DNA of 64,000 nt from contig NC_064039.1 of NCBI RefSeq assembly GCF_932526225.1, forward strand, positions 10,186,139-10,250,138, read 5' to 3'. The notes beneath the pieces were generated by a model that saw nothing but the letters and a program-made list of their open reading frames with translations, made no database searches and was not told where the DNA came from. Below are positions 11,031 through 22,829 of the stretch, in pieces (the first letter of the stretch is position 1; the number at the start of each line of letters is the position of its first letter). Origin of the DNA: Nematostella vectensis. Lineage: Eukaryota; Cnidaria; Anthozoa; Actiniaria; Edwardsiidae. Position numbers and translations under genes: made by a program.

Positions 11031-14000
11031 CTACACAAGATTAATCGCCTAACGACTTCATTTCATATAGCAATTGTAGATATCTACGGCATTGTCTTTA
11101 AATCATATAACTGTACTTGGAACCAATCAGAGACCTGCTTCCTAAACAACCTGCAAACACATTATATAATTCATGAACTGTACATATGAGAAAACCCAAC
11201 CAGCAGCTGCCCCAACAGATAATCATTTGCGGGTTTTTGCGACATAGATCAGCAAATAAAACAGTCCGAGAACTTTATAACAACCTTAATAGCGTGACCT
11301 GTTATATTGACTCTGTGTTAGATTTTAGGGAAAATCCCGAAATTCTCAAGGGTCCAGTATTTTACGGTTAGTTTCCGATCGCTTGCAAATGCAAATATCG
11401 AAGCCATGGCTATGTTGAAATATTTATTCGACTCGCCACGGGGAGCTATAATTGTTGTCGTGGGATTCCCTGGCGCTAGCTGTTGTGCATTGGGCAAAGA
11501 CACTAATGAGTTCAACCCATCCTATTTTCACAATATCTTCATCTAACCGCAAACCCGGTTCCTTGCCAAAATGTTTTAAAGTGGAAATGCAAAATGACAG
11601 CCAGTTCAATCTCGATACGACTGCATGCCCTTTTTGCCTCAATGTTGCAAGTGTGCGACCCAATTATAGAGTTTATACTAGAAATTCAATTACAAAGTTC
11701 AGACGACGCGATCGATTAGTTATAGCAGTTGAATGGAATCCTCGTTGTTTGCGCGGGAATTTCGCCAGTATAAAAGAAAGCGCACCGTTTCTCATAACAA
11801 CAATTGTTCCAAGTATTTATAGCGTGCGCTTTATTGTAATAACATAGCTCTTCGCAGACATCTATGCCGCAAAGGCACGAAGACCATAAAAAAGACTGCT
11901 CTTTCTTTATTTTTGATGGAAGCTTTATAATCAGTGTTGCGTTTGTTTTGCTCAAGTTGATTGCGTTGCGTTTTCATGGAGAGAAGCTTAACGAAAGTGT
12001 GTTTTGACATGACAATAGTGCTATTCATCAAGAGCTTTTGGGGGTCTTTTTTAGAAAGTTCATGTTTGTTGCGGTGTAATTTGCACTGTTCATTTAGCTT
12101 TAGTTACGACCTCAATAGATTTAATTTACCCACCGCCAGGACGCAGATTAAAAGTGAGTGGCTTTTTGTGGACCAACTCTTCTTTTGGTCCTACTGAGAA
12201 TAGACAAAAATAGATAGCTTGACAACGAAAGCTGAGTTGCACAAGTTGTACGCGTGCCGTAACATAGAAGACAAACGCTTCTTTCCCTGAAGCAGCATCT
12301 TTTAACGCGAGCATTCAGGGGCTATGTGAATGTGTAATAACAAATAAAAAGCAATAAGCGGCAATGGTTAACAAATCTTTTCAGATAAAGATCGCGTATA
12401 AAATTGACTTTAAAAATGGACAATGAAATAAAATTTTCGAAAACTCAAAATTTCTAGATCGCTTATTGCTTTATCAAAATTTTAATATTTCTGTCTATAC
12501 CCTATCATTTATATTTGAAGAGTCGTTTGCTGATATATATTCTTAAAAACTTGTAATTTGTCATTTTCGTAGCCGAAACTATCAGACATTACAGAAAGCT
12601 TTAATGAAAAATTAAGACTGCGGCTTCTTAGCGCAATTTTAAGCCTTCATTACAACATGATTTTTCATTTTTCTTCCCCTAATCTAATTCCCTAAAGAAT
12701 AAATTTTCGATGGATGCACAGGACTATTGAACGCGCATAAAATACGGAGAAAACTCCTTAGTTTAGCATTGAATTATTTATGAGGTTAAAAAAGCAAGCC
12801 ACACGCATTAATGAATAGTTGTTTACCCGAGTATTAAAGTGCAACGAATTTTTGGTTACTCATTTTCAAGTGGCTACTACTAAAAGGTGTTTGTGCTAGT
12901 TTGCGTATCATACGATGGACGTATTGTTTGCGCTTTTTCGGACTCTTGTTGATCCAAAAGCTTTGACTTACAACTAATAGAACAAGATTAAGAAAGAAGG
13001 AGCGCTATGTGAGGGCAAAAAGGAAACATGAGGTGCCATTTGCGCATTTGAGTCACTCAAAGCTCTTTATGCCTAAACTATGCCCATATTACCTATAAGA
13101 GCAAGCTGTAAAGGTATCTTGAACGTGAATCAGCAAAGCTTTGTAATAAACTTCGTGGATAAAATGCGTAAAGCGAAGTCATTTAAATGACTTCAGGTGA
13201 GAAAACACCACTGGTCTGAGTAACGTACGGTCAGATTCATCATCTCGCTATAAACAATATACTCATAACTTTATAATAATAATATATTTTAGGAGTCTTT
13301 TCTTGAATTTGAATTCTAAAAATTGAATTTTTTTCATCCATTCCGAATCTTTAAGTGGAGGAATGCAAAATAGTAAGGGGGAACGAGAGATGATAATGTT
13401 TTTTCTCGAGTCTCTCGTTGGAATCAATAATGAAAAATAAATTAAACATATGTATAACACTATCGAAGATTTGTTATCTAGGAACTCGAACGAAATTCAC
13501 CGTGTTAAAGGCTTAAACACTCTTTTTTATCCAAATTCTGCTGATATACGTGATTAATACTCTTGACAACTTAGGCTGAAACTTTGCCCATAGTTGCAAA
13601 TGTCACAGACGTGCATAGACGGAAATAAGTCCTCACATTGCGCTGTTAAATGGCCTTAACAATATCCACCCTAGGTGTTTTTCTAGAGAAAGTACTAGTG
13701 TGACATCTGGATTGAATAGTTCCTTTACTCAGGCGGCCTATAAAAGGTTGACAAGGAATTACAAAGGGACAATAGATGTATTTACTCGGAGCCCGCTGCT
13801 CGTTAACTCAACTCCGCGGGAACAGCATGGGGTAAGCGTGCTTTTGAGTAAGTAAAGAAAACTTTGATAAACTATTCACAGAGTTGTTCAGCAGGCGGTA
13901 AAAGATAGAAAACTAAGTAAAGCTGAAGAACAAACAATGTGCAATTGAGATTTTCAATAATTAAGTTAAAGGCTTCCTTCGCTCTTTAGCAATTTTGTGA

Positions 14001-14321
14001 CATAATTCGCGAAATGAATCTTTGTGTTATGTATCGAAAAATGGGTTCTTGCTTTTATCAAATTTGTCTTCTTGAAATGAAGATCCTAACATTTCCAAAC
14101 CAACTAAATATGCACAGTCACCTGCATGCACGGTGCACAAAACAAACGACGACAATCAAAAAAGGTAGTGTGAAGACATTGACTACTTCTTATAGATTAT
14201 TGTATTGTGTAACATGCCTTTGAAAGCAAAGGTCAAACTATGCTACTACAATGTCTTCAGAAGATGTGAAACTTTTGTTGTAAACTTTTTATTGTAAACT
14301 GGGTACGATAGGCGCTATCCG
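11031..14321. other. Intergenic, upstream side of the FEZF-like gene
   Basis: No coding exon could be supported on either strand. The region is AT-rich and probably includes the first exon and promoter of the FEZF-like gene on the minus strand, but neither is identifiable by eye. Confidence 0.45.
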
Positions 14322-14640
14322 TCACTCGTCTCCCACCGGCATTCGTTCGCTGCACTTTCGGGTTCTCTTCGGTCCAAGGCTACCATGGATGCCAGAGGCG
14401 CACACCGTCACTAGTATCCCATCGGCATTTGTTCGTTGCACTTTTGAGTTCTTGTCGATACAAGGCTACATGTGGGCCAGAGACGTCGTCACTCGTCTCC
14501 TATTGGCACTTGTTAGTCGCGCATTCGGGTTCTCGTCGGTACGAGACTATCCTGGGTACCAATGGCGCATATGCCTGCACGTCTGAACTTATCTCCTATC
14601 GGAATTTGTTCGTTACGCTTTCGCCTTCTTGACCGTACTA
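14322..14640. repeat. Four-unit minisatellite of about 80-88 bp
   Basis: Four diverged units each contain a CTCNTCTCCYATCGGCATTYGTTCG-like start, a TTTCGGGTTCTCGTCGGTAC-like middle and a TGGATGCCAGAGGCGCA-like end. Situated directly upstream of GFP-like copy 1. No coding potential. Confidence 0.8.
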
Positions 14641-14747
14641 GAAATTTTGGAACCCAAGTTAGATATTAAACATGTCACTTGAAAAGGCTACTATAATCTA
14701 TTTTTGGAAAGTTTTTGGTTTCACACAATGTATATCTAATAGTACAG

Positions 14748-16748
14748 TGGAAATGGAATGGAATTAAGATACTGTGGTGTAAAGGGAAAGTATCTGCCGT
14801 TTGACATCATCATGCCAAACATGTCTTACGGGGCCAAGCAGTACCCAGATGACATGACTGACTTCTTCAAAGCTGCCGTGGAAAATGGCGGGCTGACCTG
14901 GGAGCGAACCATGACCTTCGAGGATGGAGGCTACTGTACTGCCGTCAACACATCAGAGTAAGCGAGGAAGGAAAATGGTCCCTCGATATTTGGATTTACT
15001 CACATTATATTGGTCCCTCAATATTTGGATTGCATCATATAACCACTATCAGTATAGTAATAATATAAGTAATAATATAGTAATAATATACAGTAGTAGG
15101 CATGATGTTTGATCATATTTTTTCTTTGGACAAGCGAGGAAGGCTTTATACTTAGCAATACACCCAATAAAAATTGGGGGAGGGAATTGAAATCGTCTCC
15201 AGGGAAATATTGAGGTATACATAGAATAACAATAATAGACTAACGAACATGAATATAAAGCTATATCAGACGTCATAAAAGGATTATATAAAAACCATAT
15301 GAAGTATGAAGTCGTGAAGCTTTGGTAAAAATGTGGCATGCTCCTTTCCATTGAATCACTATTTTACTCACGCAATTTGTCAACCATTTTGATAAATAAA
15401 CAGCAACATACGGCAAATCACAAAAAAATATATTACTTTATTCCCCTTTAGTATAACTTACTTGTACTTGTATCCAGGCTATTAACGTTTGAGTGGTCGA
15501 AAGAAACGCTATTCTCTATCGTCTATCTTCTCTTCCTCTGCAGTTTTAGGGGTGTGGAATTTTCGATTAGGAGACATGTTTAGTGTTACGCTTGACTACT
15601 AAGCCTTTAGTGATTTAAGATTTATGTAAAAATTCCCTGTTTTTTTTTTTGTCTTCGATCTATGGAAGGCTGGTTGTGAATGTCTAAACGCAAATGTGAT
15701 GGTTTGTTAAATCGTTTGTTGTCCGAAATTCCAAGCAACATTTTTCTGATTATTCAAGGCTATTTTCCCATATCGATTGATCAACTTGCCTATTGAACAT
15801 TGATGATAATTCTAAGCCATTTAAAACACTGGAAAGGTCGTGTTTAGATGGTACTCATGTCATCGTGTTCGAAAACAGCTAAAACAGCTTTTTTTCTTAC
15901 CAAACTCGCATTTTTATCAGTTTTATACAAGGAGTATGTTCAAATGTGTTATGACGGCTGCCAACAAACGCCGACATGCCATAGTCTCGCTTTCGCTTTC
16001 AAATTCAGTTTGGCAAACGGCCCATTTCCAGTGAACTGAGTGGTAAAATCCATAATACCTCCAGGAAACCCTCCTCTCCCGTGTCGCTTGCTTTGTAACT
16101 TGTCACGTGACCATAAGCTCAGGTGCACAATAGTGTGACATCTATCTAACAGGCGCATAGCTAGGGGCTGCATCCTCTCTTTTCCCTTTGCTTGACAAGA
16201 AGCAGTCTTTTCTTTTCAAAGAACCGCCATATGCCAAGGATAAGCTGGTATAAACAACAGGATAAAAACAATTTCTATCAAATATCTTTTTAAGTGATAT
16301 GTCGAAGAGAAATTTTTTTTTTCGATGATATATTTTTGGTACCCGTTGAAATCTATGAAGATCGTTTAATTTAAGGGCAAAAACCACCAAATTATTGTTA
16401 AATACTATAGGGTAAATTTACTTCCGCCGTATATTCAGCGAAAGTAAAATTGCAATCGCCAAAAGGTCAACTTTGAGGCCGAAACGGGCAAAAAGACCTC
16501 GATACTCGGATTTTCTATTATATCCCAAAAATGACCTACGGGGTGTTTACAGGACTTTTATAACTTAGAGACGGCAGCCTTCATTACCACGTGACCTTTT
16601 ACAGAATCAAACTTAACCCGGAGGGACCCGTAATGCAGAAGAGGACGATGGGGTGGTTACTAAGCGTGGAGACGTTTGTTCCCCGGGGTGACACTCTTGT
16701 CGGTGACATCAACACGTTTTTGCGCGTAAAGTTTGAGACGGTCTACAG
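14748..16748 (+). pseudogene. GFP-like protein, copy 1: two internal exons only
   Basis: Two exons of the GFP family, matching copy 2 exon by exon. Exon 14,748-14,957 encodes LPFDIIMPNMSYGAKQYPDD and the WERTMTFEDGG block with the conserved arginine. It keeps an S-Y-G tripeptide at the chromophore position but, against the family pattern, lacks two residues before it and about three after it. Exon 16,569-16,748 encodes the PEGPVMQKRTMGW block and ends VKFETVYR; phases (2 into 1) fit. I found neither a first exon upstream nor the last exon with the catalytic glutamate: a gypsy retrotransposon begins about 50 bp after the second exon. The locus is therefore most likely a non-functional fragment. 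A distant missing exon cannot be excluded. Confidence 0.8.
15926..16039 (+). pseudogene. PAN/apple-like domain fragment inside GFP-like copy 1 intron
   Basis: An open stretch encodes MCYDGCQQTPTCHSLAFAF followed by KFSLANGPFPVN and a stop. The C-x3-C-x5-C-x-S-x-x-F spacing resembles part of a PAN/apple domain. The flanking GFP exons splice in frame without it, so it is not part of the GFP-like protein. A diverged copy occupies the same intron of GFP-like copy 2. The domain call is weak because only a fragment is present. Confidence 0.45.
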
Positions 16749-16988
16749 GTATGTGCGCTACCTGATTTGTGGAATGTGTATCGTTTTTTAGCTGAAGGAA
16801 CGATGAAGAACAAAGAGAGAGCACCGAGACATATGAGACGACTATATTCTTTATCTCAAAGAACAACAACTACAAGTGTCTACGCACGTGTGTGTGACGT
16901 CACCGGAAGTTGTATAAACCGGATATCTCCCCTTCCAAAAATTTAAAAAAAATACACTAACAAAATGTCACTGTCCTGGATAATAAAA

Positions 16989-19754
16989 CTATTGAAAACG
17001 TACAGGCGGTTTCACAACCCTTCCTGAACGCGTGCGTTGCTCCGCTGGGACATCGGGGACATCCTGGGCAGTATTCTCAGGGGCTTTCTCTGAAGGTTGT
17101 TTCTCCTGCTGCTGCTGCTGCTGCTGCGGCTTGTGTGTCGTAGGCATCGCCGGTTTAGCAGGTCTGCTTGGGGAAGTGCAGTGCATTTCTATGTCTTCTT
17201 TCTGCGGTGGCTGCATCTGCTCTCTGGTTTTCCGCAGGTGTCTTCTGTTTCGTCGGTACACCCGTCCGTCTTCAGTACGTACCTGATATGATCGAATATC
17301 AACTTTCCCTTCAACTCTTGCTTGCTTCCATTGCTTGGCCCTTCCCACTGTCTTTGTAGGTTGTAGACGCACAGCATCTCCTTGTTTCAGCTCTTCTAAC
17401 TCCTTTGCTCCACGGTTGTAATTCAGGCTTTGCCTTGCCTTCTGTAGCGTGAGCTTATGGCGTACATCTCTGGGCACTGATGGTTTCAAGAGTCTGCTGG
17501 AAGTTGGTAGGAGTGTCTTGGTTCTCCTATTGAACAATCTTTGAACTGGTGAATAACCAACTGTTTCGCTTGGTGTATTCCGCCAATCCAGTAGAGCCAA
17601 GTACGGGTCTTTGTTTGATTCTGTGGCTTTTTTCATCAGATTCTTTGCCGTCTTGATTGCATTCTCTACTTTTCCATTGGATTGGGCATAGCCTGGGGAG
17701 CTGATCACATGTTCAATTCCATAACTGTTTGTAAACTGTCTAAACTCATGCGAGTCGAATGGCGGGCCATTGTCACTCATAATCTGGTCTGGAATACCAT
17801 GTCTGGCCACATGTGGTTTGATCTTCCTCATCACTTCTTTTGCAGTCTTGCCTTCGAACCTGTCAATCTCAAAGAAGCCTGAATAGTAATCAACTGTTAG
17901 TACAAAGTCTTTCCCATTCAGTTCAAACAGGTCTATGCCTACTTTCTCCCATGGGCGGTTGGGGATTTCATGGCATATGATTGGCTCTTTGCCTTGCTCT
18001 GATAAGTGACTGTTGCAAATCTCACATTTGGCAACATACTCTTCTACTTCTTTATTAATTCCAGGCCAGTATAGGACTTCTCTAGCCCTACGGAGACATC
18101 CCTGGATCCCTATGTGACTGGCATGTATCTTAGCCAACATTTCTACTCTGGAACTGTTGGGAATCACTAACCTCTCTCCTTTGAAGACAAGGACGTTTTG
18201 TAGTGACAACTCATCTCTAAAAGAGTAGTAATCTCTGATGCTCACAGGAACGTCATCCTTCACCTCTGGCCAGCCTTGTCGGATTATAGACTTCAGCTCT
18301 CTCATAGCTGTGTCCTGCTCTGTAGCTTGTCGTAGTGATGCTTGGGTAGCTTCGGAGACAGGTAGAAACTGTATCATGTCAATACTTTCTACTTCTCGCT
18401 CAGTCGTATCTCTCATCTCTCCTAGTAGCATCACATCTCCTTCATCATCTCGACTAGCACTCCTCTTCTGCCCTCGAAAGGCTCTGCTTAGGGTGTCTGC
18501 AAGGTACATTTCAGCTCCTCTCTTATAGTTGACTTGCAGGTCAAACTTCTGTAGTCGCAACATCATTCTTTGTAGGCGCTTGGGGGCACTAATGAGGCTT
18601 TTCTTGAAAATGCTTTCAAGAGGTTTGTGATCCGTTTCAACTTTTATTGGCCGGCTATACAGATAATGCTCGAAGCGCTCCACTCCAAATACAATGGACA
18701 GCATTTCTTTCTCAATCTGAGCATAGTTCTTCTCGGTTTCTGTCAGAGAACGTGACGCATATGCGGCGGGCTGTCCCTTCTGCATTAGACAAGCTCCCAT
18801 CCCTTTCTCTGATGCATCACACTGCAGCTCGACTTCTTCGTGTGGGTCGAAGAACTTCAGAACTGGTGCTTGTGAAACAATCTTCTTCACATTCTTGAAG
18901 CATTGTCCTTGTACTTGCTCGTCCCAGTGGAACTGGTTCTCTTCTCTGAGCACTTCGCGCATCGGTGCAGCTGTTTCTGAGAGATTCGGTGCAAACTTCT
19001 GGAGGTAATTTGCCATACCAAGCAACCTCTTGATATCTTGCTTGTTTGTTGGTGTAGGCATTTCTTCAATACCCTTGTCGGGGTCTGGCTTCAACCCGTC
19101 TGTCGATACCACGTGACCCATGAACTTGACTTCAGCACAACGCAGCTTCAGCTTCTCCCTGTTGAGTTTGATACCCTTTTGGCGACAGCGCTCGAGGAGG
19201 GATCTCAACTTGGCATCATGATCTCTGATGGCTTCTTCTTTGGAGTCACCTTTTCCGAAGATAAGGATGTCATCGAAGATTGGTTTGACACCCTCCAGGC
19301 CTTCTAGTGCTTGTTCCAATCTCCTCTGGAACTCTTCGGGGGCTGGGGCGATACCGAACTGCATCCTCGTCCACCTGTACCTTCCCCATGGGGTGCCAAA
19401 TGTAGTCAGGAAACTACTCTCGTCATCCAGTTGTATATGCCAGAATCCGTTCTTCGCATCTACAACACTGAACACCTTGGCATTAGTAAGCTGCGGAAGT
19501 AAGTCATCAATCACTGGTAGAGGGTATCTATTCCTCTTTAACGCTTTGTTAAGGGGCTTCGGATCTATGCAGAGTCTTATCTTTCCGTTAGGCTTCTTGA
19601 CAACAACCATTGAGGATACCCATTCTGTGGGAACATCTACCGGCTGAAGGACTCCTAACCCCACTAACCGATCAATTTCGTTCTTGAGTGGTTCTCGTAC
19701 TGCCAGGGGCACCTTCCTGACTGGGAGGATTACAGGAGGGACAGTTGCATCAAG
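16989..19754 (-). CDS. Gypsy pol: reverse transcriptase, RNase H, integrase
   Basis: Open frame of about 920 codons continuing in the same frame as the gag-protease part but separated from it by one TAG. Reverse transcriptase begins with an RLCIDPKPLNKALKRNRYPL block and has the IFDDILIFG catalytic segment. RNase H follows with LQCDASEKGMGA and YAQIEKEMLSIVFG. Integrase has a HH-CC zinc motif (H...H, CEICNSH) and a core with DLFELNGKD, MSDNGPPF and NGKVE, giving the D, D, E triad. The C-terminus ends TRSGRVVKPPVRFQ, typical of gypsy elements, after a polyglutamine run encoded by CTG/CTC repeats at about 17,108-17,130. It would copy element RNA and insert the DNA. Confidence 0.88.
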   Translation of the reverse strand, partial: LDATVPPVILPVRKVPLAVREPLKNEIDRLVGLGVLQPVDVPTEWVSSMVVVKKPNGKIRLCIDPKPLNKALKRNRYPLPVIDDLLPQLTNAKVFSVVDAKNGFWHIQLDDESSFLTTFGTPWGRYRWTRMQFGIAPAPEEFQRRLEQALEGLEGVKPIFDDILIFGKGDSKEEAIRDHDAKLRSLLERCRQKGIKLNREKLKLRCAEVKFMGHVVSTDGLKPDPDKGIEEMPTPTNKQDIKRLLGMANYLQKFAPNLSETAAPMREVLREENQFHWDEQVQGQCFKNVKKIVSQAPVLKFFDPHEEVELQCDASEKGMGACLMQKGQPAAYASRSLTETEKNYAQIEKEMLSIVFGVERFEHYLYSRPIKVETDHKPLESIFKKSLISAPKRLQRMMLRLQKFDLQVNYKRGAEMYLADTLSRAFRGQKRSASRDDEGDVMLLGEMRDTTEREVESIDMIQFLPVSEATQASLRQATEQDTAMRELKSIIRQGWPEVKDDVPVSIRDYYSFRDELSLQNVLVFKGERLVIPNSSRVEMLAKIHASHIGIQGCLRRAREVLYWPGINKEVEEYVAKCEICNSHLSEQGKEPIICHEIPNRPWEKVGIDLFELNGKDFVLTVDYYSGFFEIDRFEGKTAKEVMRKIKPHVARHGIPDQIMSDNGPPFDSHEFRQFTNSYGIEHVISSPGYAQSNGKVENAIKTAKNLMKKATESNKDPYLALLDWRNTPSETVGYSPVQRLFNRRTKTLLPTSSRLLKPSVPRDVRHKLTLQKARQSLNYNRGAKELEELKQGDAVRLQPTKTVGRAKQWKQARVEGKVDIRSYQVRTEDGRVYRRNRRHLRKTREQMQPPQKEDIEMHCTSPSRPAKPAMPTTHKPQQQQQQQEKQPSEKAPENTAQDVPDVPAEQRTRSGRVVKPPVRFQ

Positions 19755-20805
19755 CTATAGGTGTAGCTTTTGATCTAGTTTACCCTCCCCTTTAAACACA
19801 TCTGGAAATTCACTAACTGGGTCTGAGGTTGGGCTTGAGTCTGACAAAGACATAATGTTCTCACTGTTCACTGTCATTAGCTTGAAATTCTGCACGGACT
19901 GTGCACCTAGCAGTGGGGTGTAGCCTCTAGGGACTATTGCAAACTTCGTCAGCAGTAGATCATTATTCCTTGGGTTGAGGGTTTCTATGTTGACCACCCC
20001 TAGCGGTTTTAGCTCTGACTTGTTAAACATGACTAGTGTTGCGCTGCTTTTCTGTAAGCGTTCCAATTTTGGGTCATTGAAAACTTTCTTATACAAATCT
20101 TCTGGCAAGATATTGACTGTGGCTCCACAATCTAATTGGAACTTGATTAGCTCATCACGAAGGCGCATGTGTGCATAAATTTTCTTGGGGCTGAGTGGAT
20201 TTGTGTTCAGAGTGTCCACAGACTCCACAGTAAATAATGCACTATAGTCACTGTAACTTTCATAATCAAGATTGTGTATTGGTTTCTTACCCTTCTTGTT
20301 TGCTTTCAGAGCCTTACATGCTACTGAGAAGTGATTAAGTTCTCCACATGTATCACATGTTTTCTGCCAAGCAGGGCATTTTTCTTTAGCTCTAGGGTGT
20401 AATCTATGGCAGAATTTACATTTGGGGTGGGAATTTGATTTGCTGCTATCCGTATGTGGCGGTTTTCTAGGTTCCTGCCTTCTACCCCCTTTTGACCCTG
20501 TTTTTCTGCGCGGGGGGCCTGTGGTAATAGCGCTTATTTCGCCGGATTGCTGGGACATTTTCTTTAGCCTTTTAGCAGTAGCTTCATTTGCACAGCATAT
20601 GTCAACACACTTTGCTAAGGTGAGTTTAGCTTCCGTCAGCAATTTCTTCCTAATACTGTTGTCGGCTATTCCGACTACGATTCTGTCCTTAATCATTCCA
20701 TCTTGCAATTCGCCGTAATTACAAGTTTAAGCAAGTGATTTAAGTGCAGCGATAAAGCTTTCTACTGACTCACCATTTTCCTGGTTTCTTCGGTTAAACA
20801 AATAC
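19755..20805 (-). pseudogene. Gypsy gag C-terminus and protease, with two in-frame stops
   Basis: Encodes a nucleocapsid-like zinc knuckle (CDTCGELNHFSVAC, C-x2-C-x4-H-x4-C) preceded by a second cysteine/histidine cluster, then an aspartic protease with QLDCGATVNILP. TAA at 20,727-20,729 interrupts gag, and TAG at 19,755-19,757 separates protease from reverse transcriptase; the reading frame continues across both. Only the last part of gag is present before homology ends near 20,800. The positions of the stops do not match the usual gag/protease boundary, so point mutation is more likely than programmed readthrough. Confidence 0.8.
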
Positions 20806-21365
20806 TAAATATACAAATTTTGTTTGTGTGGGGGTATATATAAGCTAGTTTCTACAGAAAAGTCTTCCATGTGAGTTGAGCTTGCGCATGCGCCTTTGTC
20901 ACTATCAATCGGTCTTCTACGGTTCAGTCCAATTCAAGCTGTTAGTTTGCAAACAAAACAAGTAATTTGCTAGCAAAGCTTTCAATTCTCTGTTTTAGTA
21001 CTTGCCGATTCGCGTCTCTGGGTTTTCGTGTTGTTTGTTTGAGTTTGTGCTGAAAGAGTGACTAGCCAAAACTGCGACTTTTAAGTCCGAGAAAGAAAAG
21101 GGAAAAGCCTCTGTTTGAAGGGTCTCTGTTTGCAGGATAATAATAAAAGCCTCTGTTAGAAGAACAAAATAGAGAGGATAAGAACAAAATAAAGAGGATA
21201 TATTTCCACAAATTAATTTTTCACAATTCTTCCCAATTATAAACTAAATATCAAACGGAACTCGTACAAACACGTGGCCCTCGCTTATCAATCGAATAAC
21301 GATTTTGCGCCTTTCTAGAATGTTACATGCATAAACCACATTGTGTAGTATCCTCCCCCCCCATC
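20806..21365. other. Unassigned spacer with a TATA-like segment
   Basis: No coding potential seen. GGGGGTATATATAAGCTAGT at 20,830-20,849 looks like a TATA box and could belong to a lost LTR or a short transcript, but nothing downstream confirms this. Confidence 0.3.
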
Positions 21366-21369
21366 CCCA

Positions 21370-22690
21370 TTATAGATAGATAGATATGTTTATTTAACCT
21401 TTAGCAGCGTGAGAGCTGAATTACAGGCTAAGCGCAACATTTACTAATTCAAACAATACAAATATTTAACATTGACAAATTCAGAAAAACGTTTAGTGTG
21501 ACATTTCTTAAATCTATGCGTCTGCTGGTGTCTTAACGAGTAATAGTTAGTTTTTCTCGATCTTCTACTATCTGCTATATGGTAAACGGATTCTGGCGAT
21601 TCAAGTTTTTCATGAAGGCCTCACATGCAAGATGCCTACGGTCCTCTAGTGTCTGGAGGCCAGACAGCCGCAGACCATCCTGGTATTGGCAACCAGGTAT
21701 AATTATTATCTTAAGTGCTCTCCTCTGGATCTTTTCATGGGCTTCAGAGAGGTAAAACGGAATATTTGAAAAAATGACCGAGGCATATTCAGTGACAGAT
21801 CGAATTAGTGAGCAGTATACAGTTACCATATCTTCTACGGGTACACTACATTTCTTAAGTGTTCTTAAAGCATATAATCAGATAATCGTCGGTTGGCTTT
21901 CTTGATTATATAGTCGCAGTGGACCCCCCATGACAGGTCCTCAGAAAGATAGACACCGAGTAGTTTAAATGACTTGACACGTTCAATGAGGATACCACCG
22001 GTGGTAATGGGGGGATACGTACAACTATTGTAATCAAGAAAGTCAATCGACATCGACTTACACTTGGCCTGGTTTAATTTCATGTTGTTACTGAAAGCGA
22101 AATCCTGAATGTCATTCACAATATATTTCATGTAAGATGGCGAGTTCCTTGGGATTATCTCCAGGACTGTCAAGTCATCTACATATTTGGCACGCGTTGT
22201 CCACTTAGAAACAAGGTCATTTACCATGATAGAAAAGAGAACAGGCCCTAATTTTGTACCCTGGGGAATTCCTCCATTAAGGTAGCGAACAACCGATGAA
22301 GCAGAGCCTATGCGAACTGATTGCGAACGGCCTTGGAGGAAAGCAGCAATCCACCTAACAAGACATGGGTGTAAATTAAAATTACTCAGTTTGCGAAGAA
22401 GAACGTGATGGTCAATCAGGTCGAACTACCATTGTCCAAAGCCTCTAGGGCTAGGTGAATAATATAGGCGATTGCGTGTTGGGTTGATTTCCCTGCAGCA
22501 GAAAACTGTTTGCAATCGAGTTCCTCGTATACCCTTGGGAGTGACCTTGCAAGCGTTAATCCCTCCATGACTTTTGCGATCTGATTAGTCAGCGAGATCG
22601 GCCGGATATCCTCATCAACCCTTTTGGGCGGCATCTGCTTTGGCAGGGGGGTCACCACCGCGCGCTTCATGGATGAAGGGAGTATACCCA
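21370..22690 (-). mobile_element. Non-LTR retrotransposon (CR1/jockey-like) 3' part, broken
   Basis: Minus-strand reverse transcriptase in pieces: 22,690-22,416 with RPISLTNQIAKVMEGL, then FDLIDHHVLLRKL and GIPQGTKLGPVLF in another frame, then 22,227-21,865 with AKYVDDLTVLE, the catalytic YVDD. The C-terminal block at 21,829-21,575 has YCSLIRSVTEYASVIF and IQRRALKI. Stops and frameshifts separate the pieces. The 3' end at about 21,370 carries ATCTATCTATCT-type repeats on the minus strand, common at LINE tails. The 5' part is absent. Confidence 0.82.
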
Positions 22691-22829
22691 TTGAGGGGAT
22701 TGTAAATTCCGGGGGGTAATTCCACGAATTTCCAGGGCGTGGGGGGTAATCGTCCGGAGCGTAAAATCTGGAGGGTTTGGTTCGTGAGAAACGCGAGTCT
22801 TAAAGGGACACTGCATGCTAAAGCATGTA

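Larger units (their letters stand above)
16790..20805 (-). mobile_element. Ty3/gypsy LTR retrotransposon, 5'-truncated
   Basis: Minus-strand element with gag remnant, protease, reverse transcriptase, RNase H and integrase in gypsy order. After the pol stop (16,989) a purine-rich tract at about 16,930 (GGAAGGGGAGATATCCGG on the minus strand) looks like a polypurine tract, followed by about 130 bp that may be LTR sequence. No matching 5' LTR was found: homology to gag breaks off near 20,800 and the N-terminal capsid region is missing. The copy lies beside GFP-like copy 1 and is too damaged to move on its own. Confidence 0.85.
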
